This document shows positions 36,844-44,137 of a DNA stretch of 64,000 bases, in pieces (position 1 is the first letter of the stretch; each line of letters opens with the position of its first letter). This stretch comes from Pseudotabrizicola sp. GTDB taxonomy: Bacteria > Pseudomonadota > Alphaproteobacteria > Rhodobacterales > Rhodobacteraceae. The stretch lies in contig NZ_JAUSNR010000019.1 of the NCBI RefSeq assembly GCF_030656345.1, forward strand, positions 310,001 to 374,000, given 5' to 3'. The notes below the pieces were generated by a model, which saw only the letters and a program-made list of their open reading frames with translations, was not told the origin of the DNA and did no database searches. The translations under genes and the position numbers were made by a program.

Positions 36844-37338
36844 ATGTGGCTTTATCGGATTGTGGCAGTTCTGGTGCTGGCGTTTGGGCTGACGGCCTGT
36901 GGCAACAGCAAGTTCAAAACCTATAACGGCCCGGCGGTCACGTCTGTGCAAGTGCACAAGGCGGAGCGGAAGATGTATCTGCTGCACCATGAGCGCGTGC
37001 TGAAATCCTACGATATCGCGCTGGGGTTTGCGCCCGAGGGACACAAGCAGTTTGAAGGCGATGGCCGGACGCCGGAAGGCACCTACATCATTGACCGGCG
37101 CAATCCGAATTCGGAGTTCCATCTGTCGATCGGGATTTCCTATCCCAATCAGGCCGACCGCGAATATGCGAAAGCCTTTGGCAACAAGCCGGGCGGTGAC
37201 ATCTTTATCCACGGCGGGCCAAAGCGAAAGGTGTCGCGCCGCGACTGGACGGCGGGCTGCATCGCGGTGACCGACAAAGAGATGGAGCGGATCTATGCGA
37301 TGGTCAAAAACGGCACGCCGATCCTGATTCTGCCCTGA
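36844..37338 (+). CDS. L,D-transpeptidase lipoprotein (YkuD domain)
   Basis: The 164-residue protein has a lipoprotein signal (VLAFGLTAC, lipid-modified cysteine near 19) and a YkuD catalytic domain with IHGG and DWTAGCIAVTDKEM, where the cysteine is the nucleophile. It should act on peptidoglycan stem peptides from a membrane anchor. The ATG giving MWLYRIV is chosen with GGGGCAG upstream; a TTG two codons earlier is the alternative. Confidence 0.88.
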   Translation: MWLYRIVAVLVLAFGLTACGNSKFKTYNGPAVTSVQVHKAERKMYLLHHERVLKSYDIALGFAPEGHKQFEGDGRTPEGTYIIDRRNPNSEFHLSIGISYPNQADREYAKAFGNKPGGDIFIHGGPKRKVSRRDWTAGCIAVTDKEMERIYAMVKNGTPILILP

Positions 37339-37347
37339 CCTGTTGGC

Positions 37348-37365
37348 CCGGGGGTCAGCCCCCGG
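37348..37365. terminator. Hairpin between the convergent L,D-transpeptidase and CAP genes
   Basis: Perfect 7 bp arms (CCGGGGG / CCCCCGG) around a TCAG loop overlap the stop codon of the CAP gene. No T-run follows on either strand, so termination would be inefficient; it may only stabilise 3' ends. Confidence 0.4.
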
Positions 37366-37870
37366 TGACCAGACACCACCAGATCTTGCCGCTTGGTTCC
37401 TGATACCAGGCAAAGCCGATCTCGCGCGCCGAGGCGTCAAGAATGACGGCGCGGGTTTCGGGCTCCCGCATCCAGGCGGCCAGTGTGACCAGTTCCGTCT
37501 CGAACGTTTCCGAAATCAGCTCGCCTTTCAGTGCCCCGGTATAGCCAACGCGCTGCACCCGGGTCAGCGGCGATGACCCGTCCGATCCGAAATGCCATGG
37601 CCGGTTCTGCACCGACATGTCACGCGCATGGGTGGCAGCAGCGGCGTTCAGCGCGGCGTTGAAGGCCAGCGGCCCCGCATTCTGGGCGCGGCGCAGCGAG
37701 TTGACGGAATCGAGCAGGCGGAACGAGACTTCGTTCTCGGTGCCGGGGGCAATCTTGTAGACCTGCGGCAGCGGCTGCCCGCTGGCATCAAGCTGTACCG
37801 CAGCCGTTTGCTGAACACATGCCGAAAGCAGCCCGACTGCACCAAGGGTCAGCACCATGCGTCTGTTCAT
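37355..37870 (-). CDS. CAP/SCP-domain lipoprotein
   Basis: The 171-residue protein has a lipoprotein signal (GAVGLLSAC) and a CAP-superfamily domain: LLDSVNSLRRAQNAGPLAFN, LNAAAATHARDM (the HARDM histidine), and WHFGSDGSSPLTRVQRVGY. The family's function in bacteria is mostly unknown. It lies between two L,D-transpeptidase genes, which hints at a cell-envelope role. Faces away from the Tat-type transpeptidase gene. Confidence 0.85.
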   Translation of the reverse strand: MNRRMVLTLGAVGLLSACVQQTAAVQLDASGQPLPQVYKIAPGTENEVSFRLLDSVNSLRRAQNAGPLAFNAALNAAAATHARDMSVQNRPWHFGSDGSSPLTRVQRVGYTGALKGELISETFETELVTLAAWMREPETRAVILDASAREIGFAWYQEPSGKIWWCLVTGG

Positions 37871-38046
37871 CTGAAGTTCCGATCGTTGCGGCCCGCAGGC
37901 ACATTGCGTCAGCGCTCTTTACCGAATGCGGCCCCGCATTTCAAACCCAACTCTGCGTGACCCCGCCGGTTAACGGCGGTTTGATTTGCGGGTTTTGGCC
38001 GATGGGAGTATGAAACCGGCAAAACGTCAATGGCAGGAGACCTCTG

Positions 38047-38652
38047 ATGAGCGTCGAAGATCAGACCAAACTGAACCGCCGGGTTTTCCTGGGAACGGCA
38101 GCCGCCGGTCTGGGTGCCGGGCTGGCCCCGGCATTTGCGATGGACGGCTCTACCGAGATGGTCGCCCCGGTGACAAGCGGTTCCGTGCGCAACAACGTGT
38201 CCAGCTTCCGGATGCTGCGGTGGCAGGACTATTTCGACAACACCCGCGGCGGGGCGATTCTGGTCGATCTGACATCGCGGGCGCTGCACTACTGGTCGGA
38301 AGATCAGGCCACCTACAGGCTGTACCCGACGTCAGTGCCGCTGTCCGAAGATCTGACCCGCCGCGGCCGGACCGAGGTGGTGCAAAAGGTGGTCGCCCCC
38401 AGCTGGCGACCGACCCCGTCGATGAAACAGCGCAACCCGGAATGGCCGGATGTGGTCGAAGGCGGCGCACCGGATAACCCTCTGGGATCGCACGCGCTTT
38501 ACCTGTCGTGGACCTATTATCGCATCCACGGCACCCATGACACGCGCAAAATCGGCCGCCGGTCGTCGAACGGATGTGTCGGACTTTATAATGAGCATAT
38601 CTCGGAACTATTTTCGATGAGCAAAGTTGGGACTCAGGTGTTGCTAATTTGA
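38047..38652 (+). CDS. Tat-exported L,D-transpeptidase (YkuD domain)
   Basis: The 201-residue protein begins with a twin-arginine signal (NRRVFLGTAAAGLGAGLAPA, cleavage after AFA) and has a YkuD domain at about residues 60-200 with YRIHGTHDTRKIGRRSSNGC as the catalytic H-G and S-x-G-C motif. It should form 3-3 cross-links or attach proteins to peptidoglycan in the periplasm. Start ATG has GGAG upstream. It has the same enzymatic class as the lipoprotein two genes earlier but is not close in sequence. Confidence 0.9.
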   Translation: MSVEDQTKLNRRVFLGTAAAGLGAGLAPAFAMDGSTEMVAPVTSGSVRNNVSSFRMLRWQDYFDNTRGGAILVDLTSRALHYWSEDQATYRLYPTSVPLSEDLTRRGRTEVVQKVVAPSWRPTPSMKQRNPEWPDVVEGGAPDNPLGSHALYLSWTYYRIHGTHDTRKIGRRSSNGCVGLYNEHISELFSMSKVGTQVLLI

Positions 38653-38799
38653 CGACAAGCCGGTGAGACACGCGATGCTTCAACAAGCCAGATTGCAAAT
38701 CTTGTGCCAAGCTGGTTATGAAGTCGATACGAGGTACAGTCTTGGGTGCATGCCGTCGCCTCTGCAACATTCGGCGGTATGCTATATCTGGAGGTTATT

Positions 38800-38979
38800 A
38801 TGAAGAAACTTGCACTTGCTGCCGCACTTACGGTCGCTGCATCCACCGCTCACGCTGGCGGCATGATGGAACCCGTTATGGAGCCAACCGTTGTCGCTGC
38901 TCAGACGTCTTCGTCGGCTGGCGGTATCGTTGTTCCGTTGCTGCTCCTGCTCATCATTGCAGCAGCAGTCTCGAACTGA
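38800..38979 (+). CDS. Small secreted or membrane peptide, 59 residues
   Basis: The product has a signal peptide (MKKLALAAALTVAASTAHA), a short Met/Glu/Pro/Val-rich middle (GGMMEPVMEPTVVAAQ), a serine turn and a hydrophobic C-terminal segment (GGIVVPLLLLLIIAAAVSN) that could span the membrane. An ideal ribosome binding site, GGAGG, lies 6 bases before the ATG and an excellent terminator follows, so it is certainly a gene. I recall similar small proteins in other Rhodobacteraceae; no function is known to me. Confidence 0.85.
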   Translation: MKKLALAAALTVAASTAHAGGMMEPVMEPTVVAAQTSSSAGGIVVPLLLLLIIAAAVSN

Positions 38980-39000
38980 TCTAACGATCACGTTCTAAGG

Positions 39001-39032
39001 AAAAAGGCGGTGAGAGTTCTCACCGCCTTTTT
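39001..39032. terminator. Strong intrinsic terminator after the 59-residue peptide gene
   Basis: Fifteen-base perfect arms (AAAAAGGCGGTGAGA / TCTCACCGCCTTTTT) with a 2-base tip and T-runs in both directions. It stands between the small gene and the convergent hemH and can serve both. Confidence 0.9.
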
Positions 39033-39079
39033 TCTGTTTTCTGCAAAGGTTTCGCGGGCATGTCCCGCCGCTGGCCGCG

Positions 39080-40180
39080 TTACCGCAGCCAGCCCGCCAG
39101 GTTCTCGGAAATGACGGCCAGAAGCGCTGTGATATGCGCGTCATCGTCGTTCAGGCAGGGAATATAGGTAAAGGTCTCGCCGCCCGCATGCTCGAACGCT
39201 TCGCGGATCTCGCCGTTGATCTCTTCCAGCGTTTCGATGCAATCGGCGGAAAAGGCCGGGGCCATCACGGCGATGTTCTTTTTGCCCTGTTTGGCCAGTT
39301 CGGCCACATGTTCCACGGTATAGGGCTTCAGCCATTCCTCGGGGCCAAAGACCGACTGGAAAGTGGTGTCGATGCTGCCCTTGTCCCAGCCCAGCCGTTC
39401 GCGCAACAGGCGTGAGGTTTTGGCGCATTGGCAATGGTAGGGATCGCCCTCCATCAGATAGCGCTTGGGCATGCCGTGATAGCTGGCGACCAGAACATCA
39501 GGCTTGGCTGGCAGGGTCGCATAGACCCGCTCGACCGATTGGGCGAGGGCGTCAATGTATTGCGGATGGTCGAAATACTCCGGCACGGTGCGGACCGACG
39601 GCTGACGCTTTTCCTTCATCAGGGCGCGGAAGAATTCGTCATTGGCGGTGGCCGATGTGGCCCCGGCGTAATGCGGATACAGCGGGAAAAACAGGATTTT
39701 CTCACACCCGGCCTCCACCATCGCGCGCACCTTTGAGGCCGTCGACGGGTTGCCGTAGCGCATGCAGAAATCGACCATGACACCATCGCCATACTGCGCG
39801 GCGATGCCTTGCGCGATCTTGGCGGTCTGATCCTTGGTGATGGTCAGCAGCGGGCTTTCGTTCCGGTCGTGGTTCCAGATCAGCTTGTAATTGGCACCCG
39901 AGCTGAACGGCCGTTTGGTCAGGATCACCAGTTGCAGCAGCGGCTGCCAGAGCCAGCTGGAATAATCGACCACACGTTTGTCGGACAGGAATTCATTCAG
40001 ATAGCGGCGCATCGACCAGTAGTCGTAATTGTCGGGTGTGCCGAGGTTGGCGACGAGCACGCCGATCTTTGCCTGCCGCACCGGCGGGTGATCAGCGGGG
40101 GCATGGGCAAGGCGGCCCTGACCGGGCGCGATGACAGACCCCTGCGGGGCATGGTGCACTCCGTGCTTGGCATCGAGCAT
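39080..40180 (-). CDS. hemH: HemH, ferrochelatase
   Basis: HemH inserts Fe2+ into protoporphyrin IX, the last step of haem synthesis. The 366-residue protein has IGVLVANLGTPDNYDYWSMR, the active-site histidine in VASYHGMPKRYLMEGDPYHC, and the FSADCIETLEEI block with the family's catalytic glutamate region. It has an N-terminal extension of about 35 residues before the core, common in this family of bacteria. ATG start gives MLDAKHG. A promoter candidate lies in the short gap upstream. Confidence 0.95.
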   Translation of the reverse strand: MLDAKHGVHHAPQGSVIAPGQGRLAHAPADHPPVRQAKIGVLVANLGTPDNYDYWSMRRYLNEFLSDKRVVDYSSWLWQPLLQLVILTKRPFSSGANYKLIWNHDRNESPLLTITKDQTAKIAQGIAAQYGDGVMVDFCMRYGNPSTASKVRAMVEAGCEKILFFPLYPHYAGATSATANDEFFRALMKEKRQPSVRTVPEYFDHPQYIDALAQSVERVYATLPAKPDVLVASYHGMPKRYLMEGDPYHCQCAKTSRLLRERLGWDKGSIDTTFQSVFGPEEWLKPYTVEHVAELAKQGKKNIAVMAPAFSADCIETLEEINGEIREAFEHAGGETFTYIPCLNDDDAHITALLAVISENLAGWLR

Positions 40181-40214
40181 TATGGTCGTCCTTGGCTGAT
40201 CAGAGGTTACGCGG

Positions 40215-40242
40215 GACATATAGGCTTATGCGCCGGGGTCAA
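40215..40242 (-). promoter_or_regulatory. Candidate housekeeping promoter of hemH
   Basis: Minus-strand TTGACC, a 16-base spacer and TATGTC resemble sigma-70 elements 35 to 62 bases before the hemH start. The -35 part overlaps the end of the upstream methyltransferase gene. Weak on the -10 side. Confidence 0.35.
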
Positions 40243-41057
40243 CCTTTGGCCGGGCCGCGTGGCAGCGGCATTTCCGCCGCATTCAGCACATCGGCCAATC
40301 TTTGGGCAGCAGAGCCGGGTTTCAGCGGTTTTGGCTGGCTGTCTGCGGGGGCCCAGCCGGTGAGGCAGATGATCTCGAACGTGGCGGGGATGCGGCCTTC
40401 GTTATCGGCATATTGCGCCTGATAGATCTCGGCCGCGCGCAGCAGCACCGCGCGGCGCGTCGGGCGGCGCAGGCGGGCGGAAAGCGCGTTGCCTTCGCCC
40501 ATCAGGCGCAGGTCGCGCATCAGGTGCAGGGCATCACGGTAGCGCACGGTTTTGGTAAAGCTGTCCGCGACCGGCAGGGCGAAGCCCGCGCGTTGCAGCA
40601 GGCCGCCCAGATCGCGGATTTCGCCCATCGGCAGGACGCGAGGGGACAGACCGCCCGATACCTCTGCCTCGGCCTCGGCCAGACAGGCGCGCAGCTCAAA
40701 CAGGGTCTGGCCGCCGAACATCAGGGCCAGAAACAGCCCGTCGGTGCGCAGGGCGTGGCGGCATTGCACCAGCTGGCCCACCGGGTCATTCGCCCAGTGC
40801 AGGCACAGGGCATGGATCACCAGATCATGCGCGCCGGGGGGCAGCGACAGCAGGTCATCATCGGGGAAAGGCGTGCCGATACCGGACCAGAGCTTCGGAA
40901 AGCCGGTCACAACAGCGGGCGACGTAAACGTCCTGTTAACCTCGATCAGTCTTTCCTGAACTTCGGCAAACGCCTCATCGTGCAAAAAGAACTCGGTGGC
41001 CCGGTCGCGGTTGCGCAACAGGGCGGGGCGGTCTGTCAGGATGGGTGGCGTCTGCAT
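40239..41057 (-). CDS. NDUFAF5/BioC-like methyltransferase-fold protein, reduced
   Basis: The 272-residue protein resembles NDUFAF5-type proteins: VIHALCLHWANDPVGQLVQC followed by LRTDGLFLALMFGGQTLFEL, and the tail LRDLRLMGEGNALSAR. The glycine-rich SAM-binding motif I (D-x-G-x-G) expected before this is not present; the sequence goes from NRTFTSPAVVTGFPKLW straight to the later motifs. It may be a non-catalytic or differently working relative. NDUFAF5 assists complex I assembly in mitochondria. Divergent from comF; upstream of hemH on the same strand. Confidence 0.75.
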   Translation of the reverse strand: MQTPPILTDRPALLRNRDRATEFFLHDEAFAEVQERLIEVNRTFTSPAVVTGFPKLWSGIGTPFPDDDLLSLPPGAHDLVIHALCLHWANDPVGQLVQCRHALRTDGLFLALMFGGQTLFELRACLAEAEAEVSGGLSPRVLPMGEIRDLGGLLQRAGFALPVADSFTKTVRYRDALHLMRDLRLMGEGNALSARLRRPTRRAVLLRAAEIYQAQYADNEGRIPATFEIICLTGWAPADSQPKPLKPGSAAQRLADVLNAAEMPLPRGPAKG

Positions 41058-41081
41058 GGCGCGGAAGATGGGGGGAGGCGC

Positions 41082-41807
41082 ATGGGATTGCAAGCAGCGC
41101 TGCTGCACATGGTCTATCCGCCGCAATGCGTGGCCTGCGACGCGATGGTGTCGACCGACTTTGGCCTGTGTGGCCGGTGCTGGCGGGAAACACCCTTTAT
41201 CGCCGGGCTGGTCTGTGACCAGTGCGGCACGCCCCTGCCGGGGGAAGACCCCGGCCATCCGGTGCACTGCGACGATTGCCTGACGATCGCACGGCCCTGG
41301 TCCCGCGGGCGGGCGGCACTGCTGTACCGCGACCGCGCACGCGGCATGGTGCTGCAGCTGAAACATGCCGACCGGCAGGAACTGGCCCGGCCTGCGGGCG
41401 GCTGGCTGATGCGGGCGGCGCAGCCGATTCTGCAGCCGGATATGCTGATCGCCCCGGTGCCGCTGCACTGGCTGCGGCTGCTCCGGCGGCGCTACAACCA
41501 GTCGGCGCTGCTGTCGACCCAGCTGGCGCGGCTGTCGGCGCTGGACCACTGCCCCGATCTGCTGCAACGCCAACGCAACACCCAGAGCCAGGAGGGCAGG
41601 GGCCGTGACGGGCGCTTTGCCAATCTGGCCGACAGTATCCGGGTACACCCCCGCCGCCGCGCGCGGGTTGAGGGGCGGCAGGTGCTGCTGGTCGATGATG
41701 TGATGACATCGGGTGCCACCCTGGCGGCGGCGGCAGAGGCTTGCCTTGCGGTGGGGGCCGCCGGGATCTGCGTTCTGGTGCTGTGTCGCGTTGCGAAAGA
41801 GGGGTAA
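41082..41807 (+). CDS. ComF-family phosphoribosyltransferase-like protein
   Basis: The 241-residue protein has an N-terminal cysteine cluster (CVACDAM, CGRCW, CDQCG, HCDDC; a zinc-ribbon-like pattern) and a C-terminal phosphoribosyltransferase domain with VLLVDDVMTSGATLAAAAEA. ComF proteins are linked to DNA uptake in transformable bacteria. GGGGGAGG precedes the ATG. First gene of an operon with grxC, a nitrilase-type amidase and a MarR regulator. Confidence 0.9.
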   Translation: MGLQAALLHMVYPPQCVACDAMVSTDFGLCGRCWRETPFIAGLVCDQCGTPLPGEDPGHPVHCDDCLTIARPWSRGRAALLYRDRARGMVLQLKHADRQELARPAGGWLMRAAQPILQPDMLIAPVPLHWLRLLRRRYNQSALLSTQLARLSALDHCPDLLQRQRNTQSQEGRGRDGRFANLADSIRVHPRRRARVEGRQVLLVDDVMTSGATLAAAAEACLAVGAAGICVLVLCRVAKEG

Positions 41808-41850
41808 ATCCGTATAGTCCGGCGCAACGCCTTTGTTTGCAGGACCCGAG

Positions 41851-42108
41851 ATGAAAACCGTTGAAATCTATACCACACCCAGTTGCCCCTATTGCATCGC
41901 GGCCAAGCGGCTGCTGGACAAAAAGGGCGTCGCCTATTCTGAAACCGATGTCAGCCGCGACCCTGCCTTGCGTCAGGCGATGACCGCGCGGGCTGGTGGG
42001 TCGCGCACTGTGCCGCAGATTTTCATTGGCGGGCAGCATGTGGGCGGGTCGGATGACCTGCACGCGCTGGACCATCGCGGCGGGCTTGACCCGATGCTGG
42101 CCGACTGA
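41851..42108 (+). CDS. grxC: GrxC, glutaredoxin 3
   Basis: The 85-residue protein is a dithiol glutaredoxin with active site C12-P-Y-C15, the TVPQIFIGGQHVGGSDDL glutathione-binding stretch and the usual length. It reduces disulfides and glutathionylated proteins with glutathione. The ATG start follows GGACCCGAG. Its stop overlaps the next start (TGATG), tying it to a glutathione-linked amidase. Confidence 0.95.
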   Translation: MKTVEIYTTPSCPYCIAAKRLLDKKGVAYSETDVSRDPALRQAMTARAGGSRTVPQIFIGGQHVGGSDDLHALDHRGGLDPMLAD

Positions 42109-42938
42109 TGCGCGTCGGGCTGGTGCAACTGACGGTCAGCGATGACCCGGCGGCAAACCTGGCCGAGACCCTGACGTTGCTGCGTCAGGCGGCGGCGGGC
42201 GGAGCCGGGTTTGTGCTGACACCGGAATGCACCAATGCGCTGTCCTCCAGCCGCGATCATCAGCAAGCGGTGTTCCACCATGAAGGCGATGACCCGACGC
42301 TTGCCGCCCTGCGGGCTGAGGCGAAGGTACTGGGGATCTGGCTGCTGATCGGGTCGCTGGGGCTGAAGACCCATGATCCGGATGGCCGCTTTGCCAACCG
42401 CTCGTTCCTGATCGGGCCGGATGGCGCAGTGATGGCGCGGTATGACAAGATCCACATGTTTGATGTGACCGTGTCGGAGACCGAGTCTTATCGCGAATCG
42501 GCAGGCTACCGGCCCGGAGACCGCGCCGTGCTTGCCGACATGCCCTTTGGCCGGGTCGGCATGACCGTGTGCTATGACGTGCGCTTTCCCTATCTGTACC
42601 GGGCGCTTGCACAGGCCGGGGCGCAGATCATCACCGTGCCCGCCGCGTTCAACCACATCACCGGGGCCGCGCATTGGGAGGTGCTGCTGCGGGCCCGCGC
42701 GATTGAAACCGGGTGCTTCGTGCTGGCCCCGGCGCAGACCGGGTTTCACCCGGAACGCGCGGGCAAGGGGCGTCGGACGCACGGGCATTCGCTGGTGATC
42801 GCGCCCTGGGGCGAGGTACTGGCCGATGGTGGTGACGCGCCGGGCGTGGTGTTTGCCGATCTTGATCTGGCGCAGGTAGTGGCCGCCCGTGGCCGGGTGC
42901 CGTCGCTGACCCATGACCGTGGGTTTGCCGGGCCATGA
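42108..42938 (+). CDS. Nitrilase-superfamily amidase, NIT1-like (deaminated glutathione amidase type)
   Basis: The 276-residue protein has the catalytic triad E40, K114 (ARYDKIHMFDV) and C155 (GMTVCYDVRFPYLYR) of the carbon-nitrogen hydrolases. The segments around K114 and C155 match the NIT1 branch, which hydrolyses deaminated glutathione, a damaged by-product. The gene is coupled to grxC upstream and overlaps the MarR gene by ATGA. Substrate is inferred from subfamily. Confidence 0.88.
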   Translation: MRVGLVQLTVSDDPAANLAETLTLLRQAAAGGAGFVLTPECTNALSSSRDHQQAVFHHEGDDPTLAALRAEAKVLGIWLLIGSLGLKTHDPDGRFANRSFLIGPDGAVMARYDKIHMFDVTVSETESYRESAGYRPGDRAVLADMPFGRVGMTVCYDVRFPYLYRALAQAGAQIITVPAAFNHITGAAHWEVLLRARAIETGCFVLAPAQTGFHPERAGKGRRTHGHSLVIAPWGEVLADGGDAPGVVFADLDLAQVVAARGRVPSLTHDRGFAGP

Positions 42939-43384
42939 GCCAGAATGAGCGCGTTGAAGAAATTGCCGTCGCCCTGTTCGGAGAGCTGTTCATGGCCGAC
43001 CAGCTGGCGCGCAACCGCATTTCCAAGGTGCTGCCAAAGGGGATGGAGCTGTCGCATTTCGGGGTGCTGAACCATTTGTCCCGGCTGAACGAAGAACGCA
43101 CCCCGGCCCAGCTGGCCCGTTCGTTTCATGTGACGCGCGGCGCGATGACCAATACGCTGGCAAAGCTGGAATGGGCGGGCCATGTGCATATCCGCCCCGA
43201 CTGGGATGACGCGCGGCGCAAGTTCGTGGCGATCAGCCCCTCGGGCCGGGCGGCGCGCGATGCCGCAGTGCAATCGGTGGCCCCGCTGATCGCCGAGGTG
43301 GTGCAGCAGCTTGGGGCAGAACGGGTGCGCGCGCTGCTGCCGGTGCTGCGTGAAATGCGGACCCGGCTGGAGGATGAGGGCTGA
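42935..43384 (+). CDS. MarR-family transcriptional regulator
   Basis: The 149-residue protein is a winged-helix MarR regulator: SHFGVLNHLSRLNEERTPAQ for helices 2-3, FHVTRGAMTNTLAKLEWAGH as recognition helix and start of the wing, then DARRKFVAISPSGRAARDAA. It should act as a dimer. It is the last gene of the comF-grxC-nit operon (ATGA overlap) and might regulate that unit or the exopolysaccharide genes that follow. Confidence 0.9.
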   Translation: MSQNERVEEIAVALFGELFMADQLARNRISKVLPKGMELSHFGVLNHLSRLNEERTPAQLARSFHVTRGAMTNTLAKLEWAGHVHIRPDWDDARRKFVAISPSGRAARDAAVQSVAPLIAEVVQQLGAERVRALLPVLREMRTRLEDEG

Positions 43385-43414
43385 GGTGTCGCGGCTGAAC
43401 GAAAAGGGCGGTGC

Positions 43415-44068
43415 ATGACGCCGGGAAAGCGGCTGTTCGATATCGTTGCGGCGCTGTTTTTGGGCGCGCTGCTGATTGTGCCGTTTGGCATCCTGCTGAT
43501 CTTTTTGCTGCTGCGCGAAGGGCGGCCGGTGTTTTACGTCTCGGAACGGATGCGCGCGCCGGGGCGGCCGTTTCAGCTGTGGAAGCTGCGCACGATGTGC
43601 GCGGTGGCGGCAGATGCCGGCGTGTCGGGCGGCGACAAGGCCGCGCGCGTGACCCCGATGGGCAGATGGTTGCGCAGGCACCGCGCCGATGAGATTCCCC
43701 AGCTGTGGAACGTGCTGAAAGGCGACATGAGCTTTGTCGGCCCAAGGCCGCCGCTGCGCAGCTATGTCGAACGCTATCCGCAGATTTATGCCCGCGTTCT
43801 GCAGTCGCGCCCCGGCATCACCGGGCTTGCCACGCTGACCTTTCACAAACACGAAGAGCGGATTCTAAGCGCCTGTCAGACGGCGGAGCAGACTGATGCG
43901 GCCTATGTCCGCCGGTGCATTCCGCGCAAGGCGCATCTGGACGAGATCTACAGCAAACGCCGGACCCTTTGCATGGATCTTGTGCTGATGGTGCGGACCG
44001 TGCGGCGCAGGCCGCGCCGTGCCGCAAAAAGTGTAAAGGTTGGTCCAAGCCTCTTAACCCGCCGTTAA
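43415..44068 (+). CDS. Monotopic phosphoglycosyl transferase (bacterial sugar transferase)
   Basis: The 217-residue protein has one N-terminal re-entrant hydrophobic segment (residues 8-35), the PFQLWKLRTM element, and the catalytic D-E pair in RRHRADEIPQLWNVLKGDMS followed by FVGPRPPL. It transfers a phosphosugar from a UDP-sugar to undecaprenyl phosphate to begin a glycan repeat. It is the short PglC-like form without the extra domains of WcaJ. The C-terminus is basic. A CtrA-type site overlaps its stop codon. Confidence 0.92.
   Translation: MTPGKRLFDIVAALFLGALLIVPFGILLIFLLLREGRPVFYVSERMRAPGRPFQLWKLRTMCAVAADAGVSGGDKAARVTPMGRWLRRHRADEIPQLWNVLKGDMSFVGPRPPLRSYVERYPQIYARVLQSRPGITGLATLTFHKHEERILSACQTAEQTDAAYVRRCIPRKAHLDEIYSKRRTLCMDLVLMVRTVRRRPRRAAKSVKVGPSLLTRR
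44054..44068. promoter_or_regulatory. Perfect CtrA-type site before the nucleotide-sugar dehydratase gene
   Basis: TTAA-CCCGCCG-TTAA matches the full CtrA consensus, followed by C as often preferred. The second half includes the stop codon of the sugar transferase gene. It lies 70 bases before the next start codon, a suitable distance for control of a promoter in the 69-base gap. Confidence 0.45.
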
Positions 44069-44137
44069 CCATCGACTCCCTATAGCTGACTCCATGCCGC
44101 TTGTTGCGACACTTAGTTGGTTCCGGGGTAAGTACAT

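Noticed and set aside
37963-37979. CCGCCG-GTTAA-CGGCGG hairpin, also TTAA-N7-TTGA, before the Tat L,D-transpeptidase gene
   Set aside because: A 6 bp stem without T-run is too weak as terminator, and the CtrA-like word has a mismatch; not listed as a feature.
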